A stretch of DNA of 10,615 nucleotides from Candidatus Borrarchaeota archaeon. GTDB lineage: Archaea > Asgardarchaeota > Sifarchaeia > Borrarchaeales > Borrarchaeaceae. Below, piece by piece: positions 1-7,143 of this stretch; position 1 is the stretch's first letter, and each line of letters begins with the position of its first letter. The notes below the pieces were generated by a model. The model made no database searches. It was not told where the DNA came from and saw nothing but the letters and a program-made list of their open reading frames with translations. Location of the stretch: contig JAEORY010000098.1 of the NCBI GenBank assembly GCA_016840645.1, positions 1 to 10,615 on the forward strand, written 5' to 3'. Made by a program: the position numbers and the translations under genes.

Positions 1-1
1 C

Positions 2-115
2 AGAGGTAGCGCATTAGAGAAAATGTTCGAGATGTTTAATGAGCCTGAGACAATAGAGGATATATTTAAGCGTGACAGAATGGAAGCTATGCCTAATAAT
101 CCTGCTATAGCATAA
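2..115 (+). CDS. C-terminal end of an unrecognised protein (5' partial)
   Basis: An open frame enters from the left edge and runs 37 codons to TAA, followed directly by a second TAA. The residues are acidic and Met-rich and end in MPNNPAIA, which looks like a soluble tail after an amphipathic helix. No family can be recognised from so short a piece. The frame on the opposite strand over the same bases has no supporting features. A T-rich stretch with a small hairpin follows before the convergent gene at 222-986. Confidence 0.5.
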   Translation, partial: RGSALEKMFEMFNEPETIEDIFKRDRMEAMPNNPAIA

Positions 116-146
116 TAATGGAAAAAGGCTCATTATATCTATTTTT

Positions 147-170
147 AGAATAATATTTGAGATTCTTTTT
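147..170 (+). terminator. Small hairpin plus T tract between convergent genes
   Basis: AGAAT (147-151) can pair with ATTCT (162-166), followed by TTTT. The stem is only 5 bp and AT-rich. Archaeal RNA polymerase stops mainly on T tracts, so the T run is the stronger part of the evidence. It would end the gene that enters from the left edge. Confidence 0.3.
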
Positions 171-221
171 CTAAAATTTATTTCAGCCAAGTAGAATGCC
201 AAATTTTTTTGGAATGGTATT

Positions 222-986
222 CTAATGGATTTGTTTTACAGGGTCGTTAAAGGAACAAGGAACTACACAAACGCATTTCCCACAAACATCTGCTAATCCA
301 AATTTTGAATATAAATCCGCGTTTGACAAACAAACTTCATAACACCGATGTCTATCAAAGGAATCAATTTTCAAGGCATTAAAAATGCAGTTGCCAACAC
401 ATTGCTTACAAGTTTCGTTATGTCTGTATAAGCAGAATTCCTTTGCTGGTCTCTTTGTAGGTTTTATTTTTGTATTTGTTATTAAAGAGCCCAATCTTCC
501 ACAACATCCTCTTTCTGTAATAAGCATGTGATGTACGCCAAAATTGCCTAGTCCTGCAACAAACGCAACGTGCTTATGTGACCAATCACTAATTAATTCT
601 TGTTCGTTGAAATTGTGGGTAGGAGGAAGAATCACTGATTTGAATTTTTGTTTTTCTAATTCTTCAGATAAAAATTCATTTAGATCTGATATTAGTTTAT
701 TGGTTTCAATATAAGCGATAGCCCATTCTTCCGAACAATTCTGTCCATTTACATTACTTAAAGGAATTTCTTTTTTGAATGGAATGAAATATGAAATCAC
801 AGTTTCTGCGTCTTTGAGTAATTCTGTTGGTAAACTGTGTGTCTCACTTATTACTGTCTTTAATTTCAAAAATAAGGGATCATAAGCACTTGCAAACGCA
901 ATAAGTGGTTCTTCCCAATCAGTTTTAGTTTTATTTTTGGTTTTGTAGGTTCCTACGAATTCTTTGATGACACCTGAAATGTTCAT
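222..986 (-). CDS. QueG-like (COG1600) double 4Fe-4S cluster protein
   Basis: The 254-aa protein is a short relative of epoxyqueuosine reductase (QueG). The central signature, residues 136-171, contains SHKHVAFVAGLGNFG, MLITERG and a GSLITN ending, as in QueG and reductive-dehalogenase-like proteins. The C-terminal third is a ferredoxin-like domain. Cys193, Cys196 and Cys200 form CxxCxxxC, with Cys185 upstream. A second group is Cys215, Cys219, Cys235, Cys238, Cys240 and Cys244, so two 4Fe-4S clusters are likely. Canonical QueG is usually well over 300 aa, and archaea and anaerobes carry many shorter paralogues without a proven substrate, so I do not call it queG. It is presumably a cytosolic redox enzyme. 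The start is the ATG at 986; no ribosome binding site precedes it, and a TATA box at 1011-1019 suggests a leaderless message. The stop is TAG. Confidence 0.85.
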   Translation of the reverse strand: MNISGVIKEFVGTYKTKNKTKTDWEEPLIAFASAYDPLFLKLKTVISETHSLPTELLKDAETVISYFIPFKKEIPLSNVNGQNCSEEWAIAYIETNKLISDLNEFLSEELEKQKFKSVILPPTHNFNEQELISDWSHKHVAFVAGLGNFGVHHMLITERGCCGRLGSLITNTKIKPTKRPAKEFCLYRHNETCKQCVGNCIFNALKIDSFDRHRCYEVCLSNADLYSKFGLADVCGKCVCVVPCSFNDPVKQIH

Positions 987-1010
987 ACGAAATAGTCTAA
1001 ATGAAATCCT

Positions 1011-1019
1011 TATAAAATT
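1011..1019 (-). promoter_or_regulatory. TATA box of the QueG-like gene (leaderless arrangement)
   Basis: On the minus strand the bases read TAATTTTATAAGG. An archaeal start site about 25 bases downstream would fall near 986-992, at or just ahead of the ATG. That fits the absence of a Shine-Dalgarno sequence. The start site itself is inferred. Confidence 0.45.
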
Positions 1020-1080
1020 AACTTGAACGCATTAATGGATTTCTCTGAATCTTAACTTGGAATTTAGAGATTAAATTCAG

Positions 1081-1107
1081 CACATCCATGTGTCTCGATT
1101 ATAATCG
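1081..1107. promoter_or_regulatory. Two palindromes in a divergent intergenic region
   Basis: CACAT-CC-ATGTG (1081-1092) is a perfect inverted repeat. CGATTATAATCG (1096-1107) is a perfect 12-base palindrome. They lie between the QueG-like gene (-) and the membrane zinc-ribbon gene (+), upstream of the likely TATA box of the latter (TAAATAAG, about 1131-1137). This is a typical place for operators of dimeric regulators. An 8-base direct repeat TTAACTTG (1018-1025 and 1052-1059) lies in the same gap. The function is inferred only. Confidence 0.3.
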
Positions 1108-1171
1108 TGCCAAAGCTCTACTCAAAAGGTAAATAAGGAATAATGTGCTTTTTCTAGACTAGGGAACCAAA

Positions 1172-1549
1172 ATGCAGTGGGGATTATTTCCCATTTTAAT
1201 GGGTATTATAATTTTTATCATAATAGTGGCGAGTTTAGTTGGAATTTGGCTGTGTATTTGGATATATCGAGATGCAGAAGCGCGTGAAGAAAATGGAGCG
1301 CTTTGGGTAATTATCCTGCTCATATCTGGCCTCATTGGACTAATCGTATGGCTTGTTGTACGTAGTGACAAACCAATTGTCAATCCACGCATTACAGCTT
1401 CTAAATACAGGGCTCAGAGTCCAGAATATATACTTCCGACTCCCAAGACTAAGACACCTCCACCAGGAAAGAAGTTTTGTAAAAATTGTGGCAAACCTAT
1501 TCCTCCAAATTCAGCGTTCTGTCCTCACTGTGGGATACGATTCAATTGA
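1172..1549 (+). CDS. Small two-helix membrane protein with C-terminal zinc ribbon
   Basis: The protein has 125 aa. Residues about 6-31 and 43-64 are strongly hydrophobic helices, joined by a short polar loop with the motif IYRDAEAREENGALW. This pattern is common in archaeal proteins with PLDc_N-like (phospholipase D nuclease N-terminal) membrane segments. A Pro/Lys-rich linker follows, then a zinc ribbon at Cys103, Cys106, Cys117 and Cys120 (CKNCG and CPHCG). The termini and ribbon are probably cytosolic. It could be a membrane-anchored adaptor or small regulator, but no enzymatic residues are visible. A weak AGGGA sits 8 bases before the ATG. It is divergent from the QueG-like gene. Confidence 0.8.
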   Translation: MQWGLFPILMGIIIFIIIVASLVGIWLCIWIYRDAEAREENGALWVIILLISGLIGLIVWLVVRSDKPIVNPRITASKYRAQSPEYILPTPKTKTPPPGKKFCKNCGKPIPPNSAFCPHCGIRFN

Positions 1550-1630
1550 AATATTTTTGACTTCAATTTACTTTGATTTACATTTTTCTTCAGTGCTAAT
1601 AGAAAATTAGAGAATACCTTTTTTAGAAAG

Positions 1631-1667
1631 TTGAACTAAATATACCTCTACCTATATTTCAGTTCAA
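1631..1667. promoter_or_regulatory. Long inverted repeat covering the TATA box of the adenylate-forming enzyme gene
   Basis: The left arm TTGAACTAAATATA (1631-1644) is mirrored by TATATTT (1653-1659) and AGTTCAA (1661-1667). The arms match over 14 bases, with one extra C at 1660 and an 8-base centre. TAAATATA at 1637-1644 is a good archaeal TATA box, placing transcription near 1667-1670 and leaving a leader of about 40 bases to the ATG at 1711. An operator that blocks the TATA box is the simplest reading. A weak terminator hairpin for the gene ending at 1549 is the alternative. Confidence 0.45.
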
Positions 1668-1710
1668 TCTATTGAAGAAAACAAAGAAAATTTGTTGTTG
1701 AGGGGTAATT

Positions 1711-3282
1711 ATGAACATTAGTTTTATTCCGAATTTTTTGCTAAAACCAATTCTTAAGATCACACCACTAGGACTTTTTTACCGGATGAGAAAAACTATC
1801 ACACGAAGTGAAAAAAATACCAAGAAAATCATTACATTAGGTATGACTGAGTATCTAGTAAAAAGAGGAGAACAGAGAGCACTTTATACTCTCAAGGAGA
1901 CTACCAAAAGAGTCCCAGCGTATAAGAATTTCTTGAAAGAAAAAGGTTATTCTCAAAACGACATTGAAAACGCTAAGTCGATAAAAGAAGCACCAATTTC
2001 CGATAAGGCAAGTTATATTCGTCCTAATGAAGAACACCCTGCAGATCTTTGTATGGATGGAGAGATGAGTCCCGCAAAAATGATTGAAACCAGTTCTGGT
2101 TATTCTGGGAAACACACCTACTGGCTAAGGGATCTAAAAGAGGTGCTTAGAGAGGAGCGTCAGATTCCCGTTTTATTGTCCATTTTTTATGATGTAAGCG
2201 ATGACGAAGCATTTGCGATAAATGGCTTTGCTTTAAGTAGTTGGGTTACTGGAATTCAAGCTGGGAATGCAGCGAGAAGAAAAACGGCAACTATTAATAT
2301 TGGTCTAAACCCTCCTGAGATTGCTCAGACTATTGCTGATTTTTATAAAAGATATTCGATTAAATCTACCCCAGGTGGCTTCAAAAAAGCACTAATAATG
2401 AGTTATCCTCCCACAATAAAAACCATATTAGATGTCCTTGATGAAATGAAGTTCAACGAATGGGATAATATAGAAGAAACAATTTTTGTCTCTGGAGGAG
2501 ACGGATTTCCTGAATCTTATAGAGAATACATCAAAAATAAAACAGGAGGAACGCTCTTTTCCGCATACGGCTCTGCTGATACAGGCATTCAAATGGGTAT
2601 TGAAGCCCCTGATTTGATACAGCTCAGAGGCTATCTTGATAAAAATCCTGAATTATGTAGACAATTCTTTGGCAAGGACCATCCACCAATGCTATTCTAT
2701 TACGATCCTACACACGTTTATATTGAAGCAGTACCAGCTGAAACTGGAATAAACGAACTGATATTAACTCCATTGTACGAGAGGCGGCAACCCCTTATTA
2801 GATATAATATACATGATGAAGGTGGTGTTTTTTACAAACCGAAAAGTGAATTAACTGATTTACTGAACCTTACACAGGTAGATCTTGAATATAGCCTGCC
2901 AATCGTTTATGTTTATGGTAGAAGCGACGGATCTATTGCTGTTTTTAGTGCCTATGTCTATCCTCAACAAATACAAGCAGCAATTATCAGGAACCTCGCT
3001 GACGAGTTCTGTCAACACTTCCATATCTCAAGTGAATACTCTGAAAACCAGAAACCACAACTTGTTGTTGACGTTTGTGTTTCATCCAAGCCAAGTCCTG
3101 AGCAAATCGATAGTTTACATTCAGATATTTTAAATTCTAATGAAGATTTGGGTATTATTTTATCTGAGGGACTAGCAGATCCACCCAAAATAAATTTCTA
3201 CTTGAAAGATGATTGGCCATGGGAGACCGCAAGAGGTCCTGGACAGAAAGAAAGATATTTAGGAGCGAAAAAAAAGGAATAG
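1711..3282 (+). CDS. PaaK/CapK-like adenylate-forming enzyme (phenylacetate-CoA ligase family)
   Basis: The 523-aa protein belongs to the AMP-forming ligase superfamily, closest in layout to phenylacetate-CoA ligase and coenzyme F390 synthetase-like proteins. Visible motifs in order: TSSGYSGK (about 127-134), the ATP phosphate-binding loop; SAYGSADTG (284-292), the A5 aromatic-G region; LIRYNIHDEG (362-371), matching A7; and VYGRSDGS (401-408), the A8 hinge. The C-terminal lid is Lys-rich, and a candidate catalytic lysine lies in the GPGQKERYLGAKKK tail. The reaction would be ATP-dependent activation of a carboxylic acid to an acyl-adenylate, then probably a CoA thioester. The acid cannot be read from the sequence. 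The N-terminus begins with a short hydrophobic patch. The start is supported by GAGGGGT about 5 bases before ATG. The TAG stop lies within a terminator-like stem. Confidence 0.85.
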   Translation: MNISFIPNFLLKPILKITPLGLFYRMRKTITRSEKNTKKIITLGMTEYLVKRGEQRALYTLKETTKRVPAYKNFLKEKGYSQNDIENAKSIKEAPISDKASYIRPNEEHPADLCMDGEMSPAKMIETSSGYSGKHTYWLRDLKEVLREERQIPVLLSIFYDVSDDEAFAINGFALSSWVTGIQAGNAARRKTATINIGLNPPEIAQTIADFYKRYSIKSTPGGFKKALIMSYPPTIKTILDVLDEMKFNEWDNIEETIFVSGGDGFPESYREYIKNKTGGTLFSAYGSADTGIQMGIEAPDLIQLRGYLDKNPELCRQFFGKDHPPMLFYYDPTHVYIEAVPAETGINELILTPLYERRQPLIRYNIHDEGGVFYKPKSELTDLLNLTQVDLEYSLPIVYVYGRSDGSIAVFSAYVYPQQIQAAIIRNLADEFCQHFHISSEYSENQKPQLVVDVCVSSKPSPEQIDSLHSDILNSNEDLGIILSEGLADPPKINFYLKDDWPWETARGPGQKERYLGAKKKE

Positions 3283-3302
3283 TTGAGGCTTCTTCTCAAC
3301 TA
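3280..3302. terminator. 8-bp hairpin between convergent genes
   Basis: TAGTTGAG (3280-3287) pairs perfectly with CTCAACTA (3295-3302) around a 7-base loop. The left arm begins with the TAG stop of the ligase gene. The stop of the opposite gene is 11 bases beyond the right arm. There is no long T tract, so a 3'-end stabilising hairpin shared by both messages is as likely as a terminator. Confidence 0.4.
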
Positions 3303-3312
3303 ATGGAAGCAA

Positions 3313-4794
3313 TCAGTTCGAGATCAAATCCTTTATAGAGTCTAGTATATTTGAGGAGACTTGCTGTACGGAAATATCTTTTGGCGAATCAATATTTACC
3401 AGCACATTAAGAATAAATGAATTCGTGGTATCACTTCGTAACTTAATTCTTGCTTCATTTCCGAGCCATTTTTCATCATCTTCATCCCATGTAAAGTCTT
3501 CTATAATGGTTTCATTGAAGATTTGAGCCTCTTTTATGATGATTTCCTTGTCAGCTAAGAAGTTCTCAAATTTCTCTTTATTGTAAGGCTTCCCTATTGT
3601 TATTTTTGTCCTGAGATTCGGTTCAGATTCGGATTCCATTCGTTGTGTAAGCCGTAGCATAAAATATCCAACAGCGAAAAATGATGAAAGGCATATTCCT
3701 GTCCAAATAAAAATGCCAGGCACTGATGCAATCCAGCCAGCAAGGGGTTCCCATGAGTATTCACCAACAATTAGAAATAACACATCAAAAGCGATTGTAC
3801 CTGCTAACAAGATTTCTAAGACGTTTAATGACGCTCCTGTTCTTTCAGAGCTACGACCCATCGCATCCATCGAAGCAATGCTATCTCTCAATGACTCATT
3901 CATTCGAGCCATTTGTTTTTCTGCTAATGAATTGACAAGACCATTAATTCCTCCAATTTCCTCAGTTAAACCTGACACAACAAGTTTGGCATCCTCAATT
4001 CTGGTTAGGGCTTTTCCTACCATATCTTGTAGAGTTATTGTTTCGATTATTTCTTGAATATTTGGATCAGATTTGTCGAGTTCGGCCCATTCATTATTCA
4101 TATTTTCACAAGATTTTCTCATAAAAGATAATAACTCATTCATTAGCACTACAGCAGCAGATACCTCAGATATAATGGCTTTTGCTTCTGAGATGGCATT
4201 GGGATCAATATCACCCATGTTCATTAGTTTTCTAGACTCTTTAATCTCATCCCACAACATGAACATCTTTTGGAAGTAATTCTTCTGAAAGATATCAAGT
4301 CCAAGATAGAAAGCGGCTATAGAAAGTAAATCCTCATACTTTTCAGGATTTGATGAGACCAGTAGCAAACCTTCGGTGCCATAGAAAAATCTATCAGTTC
4401 CATTTTCCAAGTCCTTGAATTCAATTGTTATGGTAAGAACCTGATTTAATTCATTTTCAAGATCTTCACCATCATGGAATTCTATTGCCTTTTTGTCTGG
4501 TGTTATTTCCTTGGCGACCATAATGACAAATTTATTTCTGAATTCAGGTGTCCCAAAGTATACGAGTTCCAATAATCGTCTCTGATAAGTGGTTAATAAA
4601 GAATTCATCATTTGTGAAGTATCAATTATGATGTCAGCAAAGACCCGAGAGAGTTTATCTATTGAAAATTCTGCTTCATCATCAATCTCTTCGATTTTTG
4701 TACCATATATAACTCGACCATATGCATCAACATACACACTAAGCTCTTCTTGTTGCTCAACAACTTCTTCGAAAGCAATCGATGCATTGAACAT
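3313..4794 (-). CDS. Uncharacterised two-helix membrane protein, possibly the main part of a TAG-interrupted gene
   Basis: I do not recognise the family. The 493 residues divide as follows: an N-terminal alpha/beta region (1-165); a long helical, coiled-coil-like region (about 165-320, rich in Glu, Met and Ser); two transmembrane helices (about 322-344 and 356-380); and a charged C-terminal domain of about 110 residues. The ATG at 4794 has no ribosome binding site at normal distance, unlike most neighbours. The frame is open upstream, through codons for DPNDYV, to a TAG at 4813-4815 and then into the 76-aa ORF in the same frame. The true product may therefore be one protein of about 575 residues. 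It is the last gene of the operon with the winged-helix gene. The helix pair and coiled coil suggest a sensor, scaffold or membrane-remodelling role, which is inference. Confidence 0.7.
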   Translation of the reverse strand: MFNASIAFEEVVEQQEELSVYVDAYGRVIYGTKIEEIDDEAEFSIDKLSRVFADIIIDTSQMMNSLLTTYQRRLLELVYFGTPEFRNKFVIMVAKEITPDKKAIEFHDGEDLENELNQVLTITIEFKDLENGTDRFFYGTEGLLLVSSNPEKYEDLLSIAAFYLGLDIFQKNYFQKMFMLWDEIKESRKLMNMGDIDPNAISEAKAIISEVSAAVVLMNELLSFMRKSCENMNNEWAELDKSDPNIQEIIETITLQDMVGKALTRIEDAKLVVSGLTEEIGGINGLVNSLAEKQMARMNESLRDSIASMDAMGRSSERTGASLNVLEILLAGTIAFDVLFLIVGEYSWEPLAGWIASVPGIFIWTGICLSSFFAVGYFMLRLTQRMESESEPNLRTKITIGKPYNKEKFENFLADKEIIIKEAQIFNETIIEDFTWDEDDEKWLGNEARIKLRSDTTNSFILNVLVNIDSPKDISVQQVSSNILDSIKDLISN

Positions 4795-4812
4795 AACATA
4801 ATCATTTGGATC

Positions 4813-5043
4813 CTATTGAGTTACTGTCACTTTTGTTAATTCCTGATCTACTCGAAACGTCGCTTTAGCAGGTTCCATGTCAACAAAACTCGTCATCAAA
4901 CCATCTTTAACTTCTTTCTGGCAATCCAATTCGTCATTGAAAGCAATAATATGATTTGATCCAAAGGGTATATATTCAGAAATGTAGACCTTCAAGTCCT
5001 TCAAGAATATAAAAGAAACAAGTTCATCCTTAATACCACTCAT
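4813..5043 (-). CDS. 76-aa ORF, probable N-terminal part of the following membrane protein
   Basis: The ORF overlaps the end of the winged-helix gene by 4 bases (ATGA), so the two are translationally coupled. GGGGTG lies about 10 bases ahead of the ATG. The product has no signal peptide or membrane helix and looks like mixed beta strands and short helices, ending TKVTVTQ at a TAG. The same frame continues without another stop into the 493-aa ORF, and beta-strand-like sequence is present on both sides of the TAG. Options are a real separate small protein, a gene split by a nonsense mutation, a sequencing error, or read-through of TAG (for example by pyrrolysine). TAG also ends other genes in this window, so it is not generally reassigned to sense. 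Confidence 0.55.
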   Translation of the reverse strand: MSGIKDELVSFIFLKDLKVYISEYIPFGSNHIIAFNDELDCQKEVKDGLMTSFVDMEPAKATFRVDQELTKVTVTQ

Positions 5044-5606
5044 TGGTTTTCCACACCCCTTTCAACAGTTAATCTTGTCTTAAGTGCGGCAGGAGCACTC
5101 TTATATTTCACATCTTCGATTTCTGTTATTTCAGTGTTGATCTTAATGTTGCATTTATCACATGTAAGGACTACATCTTCTGGTAATACAACGATATCGT
5201 AGAGATTCCCACATGTGCAATTTATAAACTGATCAATAGCGTTCTTATCATCTATTGGGATCGATTGTAAGTATTGGATGCCCTCTGGAGTTAAACTGTA
5301 GGAATATATGTAATTGTGACGCTTTGTAGCCAACCTTATCTTTTGTATGTATCCTAACTCCCTAAGATCCTCTAAATCGTCCACTCCCTCTTGACTAACA
5401 TTCAGGTAACGCCGATTATCGATGTACATAAGAGACTGAGGTGCATAGTCGTAATCAAAGATATTGTCTCTTATTCCTTTGAAAATCAAAGTTTTGACCG
5501 GTAATTCCTTGATAGACAGAACACCGTATTTCCCATCCAGCTTAGAATATTCTGCGATTAAATATAGCAATCTTTTCATCTGTTGAGTAATTTCTTCCTC
5601 GCTCAT
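5040..5606 (-). CDS. Winged-helix protein with C-terminal CTCG zinc ribbon
   Basis: The protein has 188 aa. Residues about 1-115 have the helix pattern and wing of an archaeal winged-helix domain: recognition-helix-like VDDLEDLRELGYIQKIR, then a beta hairpin, then YSLTPEGIQYLQSI, a typical wHTH ending. A zinc ribbon follows at Cys130, Cys132, Cys149 and Cys152 (CTCG and CDKC). It is probably a DNA-binding regulator or an adaptor using the wHTH fold for protein contact. It is the first gene of a three-ORF operon leading to the membrane protein. GGGGTGAGGG lies just before the ATG. Minus-strand TATA candidates lie in the divergent gap at 5707-5715 and 5672-5681. It could autoregulate that gap, which is inference. 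Confidence 0.75.
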   Translation of the reverse strand: MSEEEITQQMKRLLYLIAEYSKLDGKYGVLSIKELPVKTLIFKGIRDNIFDYDYAPQSLMYIDNRRYLNVSQEGVDDLEDLRELGYIQKIRLATKRHNYIYSYSLTPEGIQYLQSIPIDDKNAIDQFINCTCGNLYDIVVLPEDVVLTCDKCNIKINTEITEIEDVKYKSAPAALKTRLTVERGVENQ

Positions 5607-5745
5607 ACCCTCACCCCTTCATTTGATTTTACTTCTGAGCTAATACAAAATGTATTAATAGCAATAAGTTGAAAATATACTTTTTGGTTTAAAAAGTTCT
5701 TTTGAGTTTATATAACCTAAAATAACGCCCAGATGCTGTAAAATG

Positions 5746-5754
5746 TTTTATATA
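5746..5754 (+). promoter_or_regulatory. TATA box of the secreted protein gene
   Basis: TTTTATATA is preceded by A/G-rich bases. A start site about 25 bases downstream (near 5777) would leave about 9 bases before the GGGAGGTG ribosome binding site at 5786-5793. The short leader supports this as the active promoter. Confidence 0.5.
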
Positions 5755-5785
5755 ATTAAAGAGACCTTTCTAAAAGAAGACATAA

Positions 5786-5793
5786 GGGAGGTG
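5786..5793 (+). promoter_or_regulatory. Shine-Dalgarno sequence that selects a CTG start
   Basis: GGGAGGTG is a near-perfect match to the archaeal 16S anti-SD. It ends 7 bases before the CTG at 5801 and 22 bases before the first conventional in-frame start, GTG at 5816. An in-frame TGA at 5792-5794 blocks any earlier start. Confidence 0.6.
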
Positions 5794-5800
5794 AAAAGAA

Positions 5801-6373
5801 CTGAAGAAAATCTCTGTGTCTCTAGTAATGATTACACTGCTTCTTACAGTTGTTACCCCAGTATTTGCTGTAGAAAGTTTAACAGATGAGGATTACTTTG
5901 CAAATGTTAATGCAGATGGCTCAGGATTTCGTATTGAATACGGCAAAGGCAATAACAAAAATGAGTTAGTCATTTGGAGTTTTTACGAATTTGACGATGA
6001 AAACGAAGATCACGAGTTTCAAGATAATGAATTAATTGAAGCAACATACAGATTCCACGGTGATGATTTAGAAAAGAAACAAAGACATGAACCCCAAACG
6101 AATATCGATGAGGAATGGCTTCATTATAGATTTAAATTTGAAGATGGAACAAGAATTGCATTTACAATCTATTTAAGAAGACCAAATCTTTTAATCGACA
6201 TCCAAGTAGTAGAATACGAGAAAAAACAGCCATGGAATGACATTACAATTATTTATGAAATAAATGGCAGGGGCAAAGATGCAGTGTTTGAATATCAGAC
6301 AACAGAACTTACAATCACAACAAAACTCAACCCGAACTTCCTTGATGAATTCATAGATTCGCTACCATTCTAA
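5801..6373 (+). CDS. Secreted protein of unknown function with signal peptide, likely CTG start
   Basis: Read from CTG at 5801 the product has 190 residues and starts (M)KKISVS, followed by a hydrophobic stretch to VFA at 21-23. This is a classic Sec signal peptide with cleavage after Ala23. Starting at GTG 5816 would remove both lysines and leave no basic n-region. The mature part is acidic, rich in Asp, Glu, Asn and aromatic residues, and looks mainly beta. There are no cysteines or recognisable catalytic motifs. It would be an extracellular or cell-surface protein; I cannot name a family. The gene has its own TATA box and is divergent from the winged-helix operon. A T-rich tract at 6389-6396 follows the stop. 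Confidence 0.75.
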   Translation: MKKISVSLVMITLLLTVVTPVFAVESLTDEDYFANVNADGSGFRIEYGKGNNKNELVIWSFYEFDDENEDHEFQDNELIEATYRFHGDDLEKKQRHEPQTNIDEEWLHYRFKFEDGTRIAFTIYLRRPNLLIDIQVVEYEKKQPWNDITIIYEINGRGKDAVFEYQTTELTITTKLNPNFLDEFIDSLPF

Positions 6374-6566
6374 AATATCCCTTTTCGATTTTTTTTATTA
6401 ATTATAGAAGTCAAGAGACTTCATTTGCTCAATTGCATGAAATTCTGGTTTCATGTAACTCATTTATAAATAAACAGCCGATGAATAATACTCAAAATCC
6501 ATAACTGCTAATTTGAGTAAGAGTAAAACTTTTGGGAACACTGCATAAATTTAGGAGGAGGAGAAT
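6374..6566 (+). promoter_or_regulatory. Intergenic region with three inverted repeats and a TATA box
   Basis: In order: a T tract at 6389-6396, a likely end for the upstream message; GAAGTC-aaga-GACTTC (6407-6422); CATGAAA-ttctgg-TTTCATG (6436-6455); a TATA-like TTTATAAATAAA (6463-6474); and TACTCAAA/TTTGAGTA (6489-6496 with 6512-6519) near or within the inferred leader. GGAGGAGG (6554-6561) then sets the ATG at 6567. The repeat just ahead of the TATA box is a candidate operator or activator site. The other two could be RNA hairpins. Confidence 0.4.
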
Positions 6567-7058
6567 ATGGCTAAGAGAATGGTGATACCATGGGAACTCA
6601 AATACAAATTCGTTAAGAGAATGTTGACAACCTTATTCAAAGGAGTCATGTATGAGATCCGCGAGAAAGATGGGGCAACTGCAGCACTTGAATTTCATGA
6701 AAGAATCTGGAAAAGAGAAGATAGAGTAAAGAATATGACCGCTACACTTAAAGAGGTTTTTAAAATAGAGGGCAACGATATTGAAGCAATAAAAAAGTGG
6801 TGGGAGATCTATTGGGAACTTATTGGGACTGAAGGCACAACAGTTGAGCTGTCTGAAACACTCTGGAGAAGTAGAATTCCTGTAGGGTGTGCCTGGAAAA
6901 CTGAGCCCGAAGATATTAGTGAGTGGATGGTAATCTTCGCTGATATGGTTGGCAAAACTATAAATCAGGTGTCAAAGTATACCTTAGAACGGACTAAAGC
7001 AATGTGTGAAGGAGATCCATATAGCGAATATGTTGGAAAAATAAAAAAGGAAGGATAA
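6567..7058 (+). CDS. Possible L-2-amino-thiazoline-4-carboxylate hydrolase-like family protein
   Basis: The 163-aa soluble protein is largely helical. The C-terminal segment, with VGCAW (Cys108) and RTKAMCEGDPYSEYV (Cys147, Gly149, Asp150), resembles the ending of ATC hydrolase-like proteins, where a Cys/Gly-Asp motif followed by an aromatic residue closes the domain. Members are common and mostly uncharacterised in archaea and clostridia, so the named reaction should not be assumed. The N-terminus (AKRMVIPWELKYKFVKRM) is basic and amphipathic, without a signal peptide. The start is firm: GGAGGAGG lies 5 bases before the ATG. The gene is single, with its own promoter region, and convergent with the NAD kinase gene 85 bases away. 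Confidence 0.55.
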   Translation: MAKRMVIPWELKYKFVKRMLTTLFKGVMYEIREKDGATAALEFHERIWKREDRVKNMTATLKEVFKIEGNDIEAIKKWWEIYWELIGTEGTTVELSETLWRSRIPVGCAWKTEPEDISEWMVIFADMVGKTINQVSKYTLERTKAMCEGDPYSEYVGKIKKEG

Positions 7059-7143
7059 AAAGCACAAAGAATTGATCTCATTGCAATAATCAATTGTTAA
7101 AATCACGATATTTTCAAATTGAAAAAGCGAGTAATGCTCAAAT

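Noticed and set aside
1353..1610. 85-aa plus-strand ORF overlapping the membrane zinc-ribbon gene
   Set aside because: It is a shifted-frame shadow of the zinc-ribbon gene, whose CxxC motifs and membrane helices fix the correct frame.
3713..4057. 114-aa plus-strand ORF and other plus-strand ORFs over 3313-4801
   Set aside because: They lie antisense to the 493-aa frame, have no ribosome binding sites and show low-complexity antisense composition.
4813..4815. General reassignment of TAG to sense in this genome
   Set aside because: The QueG-like, ligase and NAD kinase genes all end in TAG at expected protein lengths, so TAG normally acts as a stop here.
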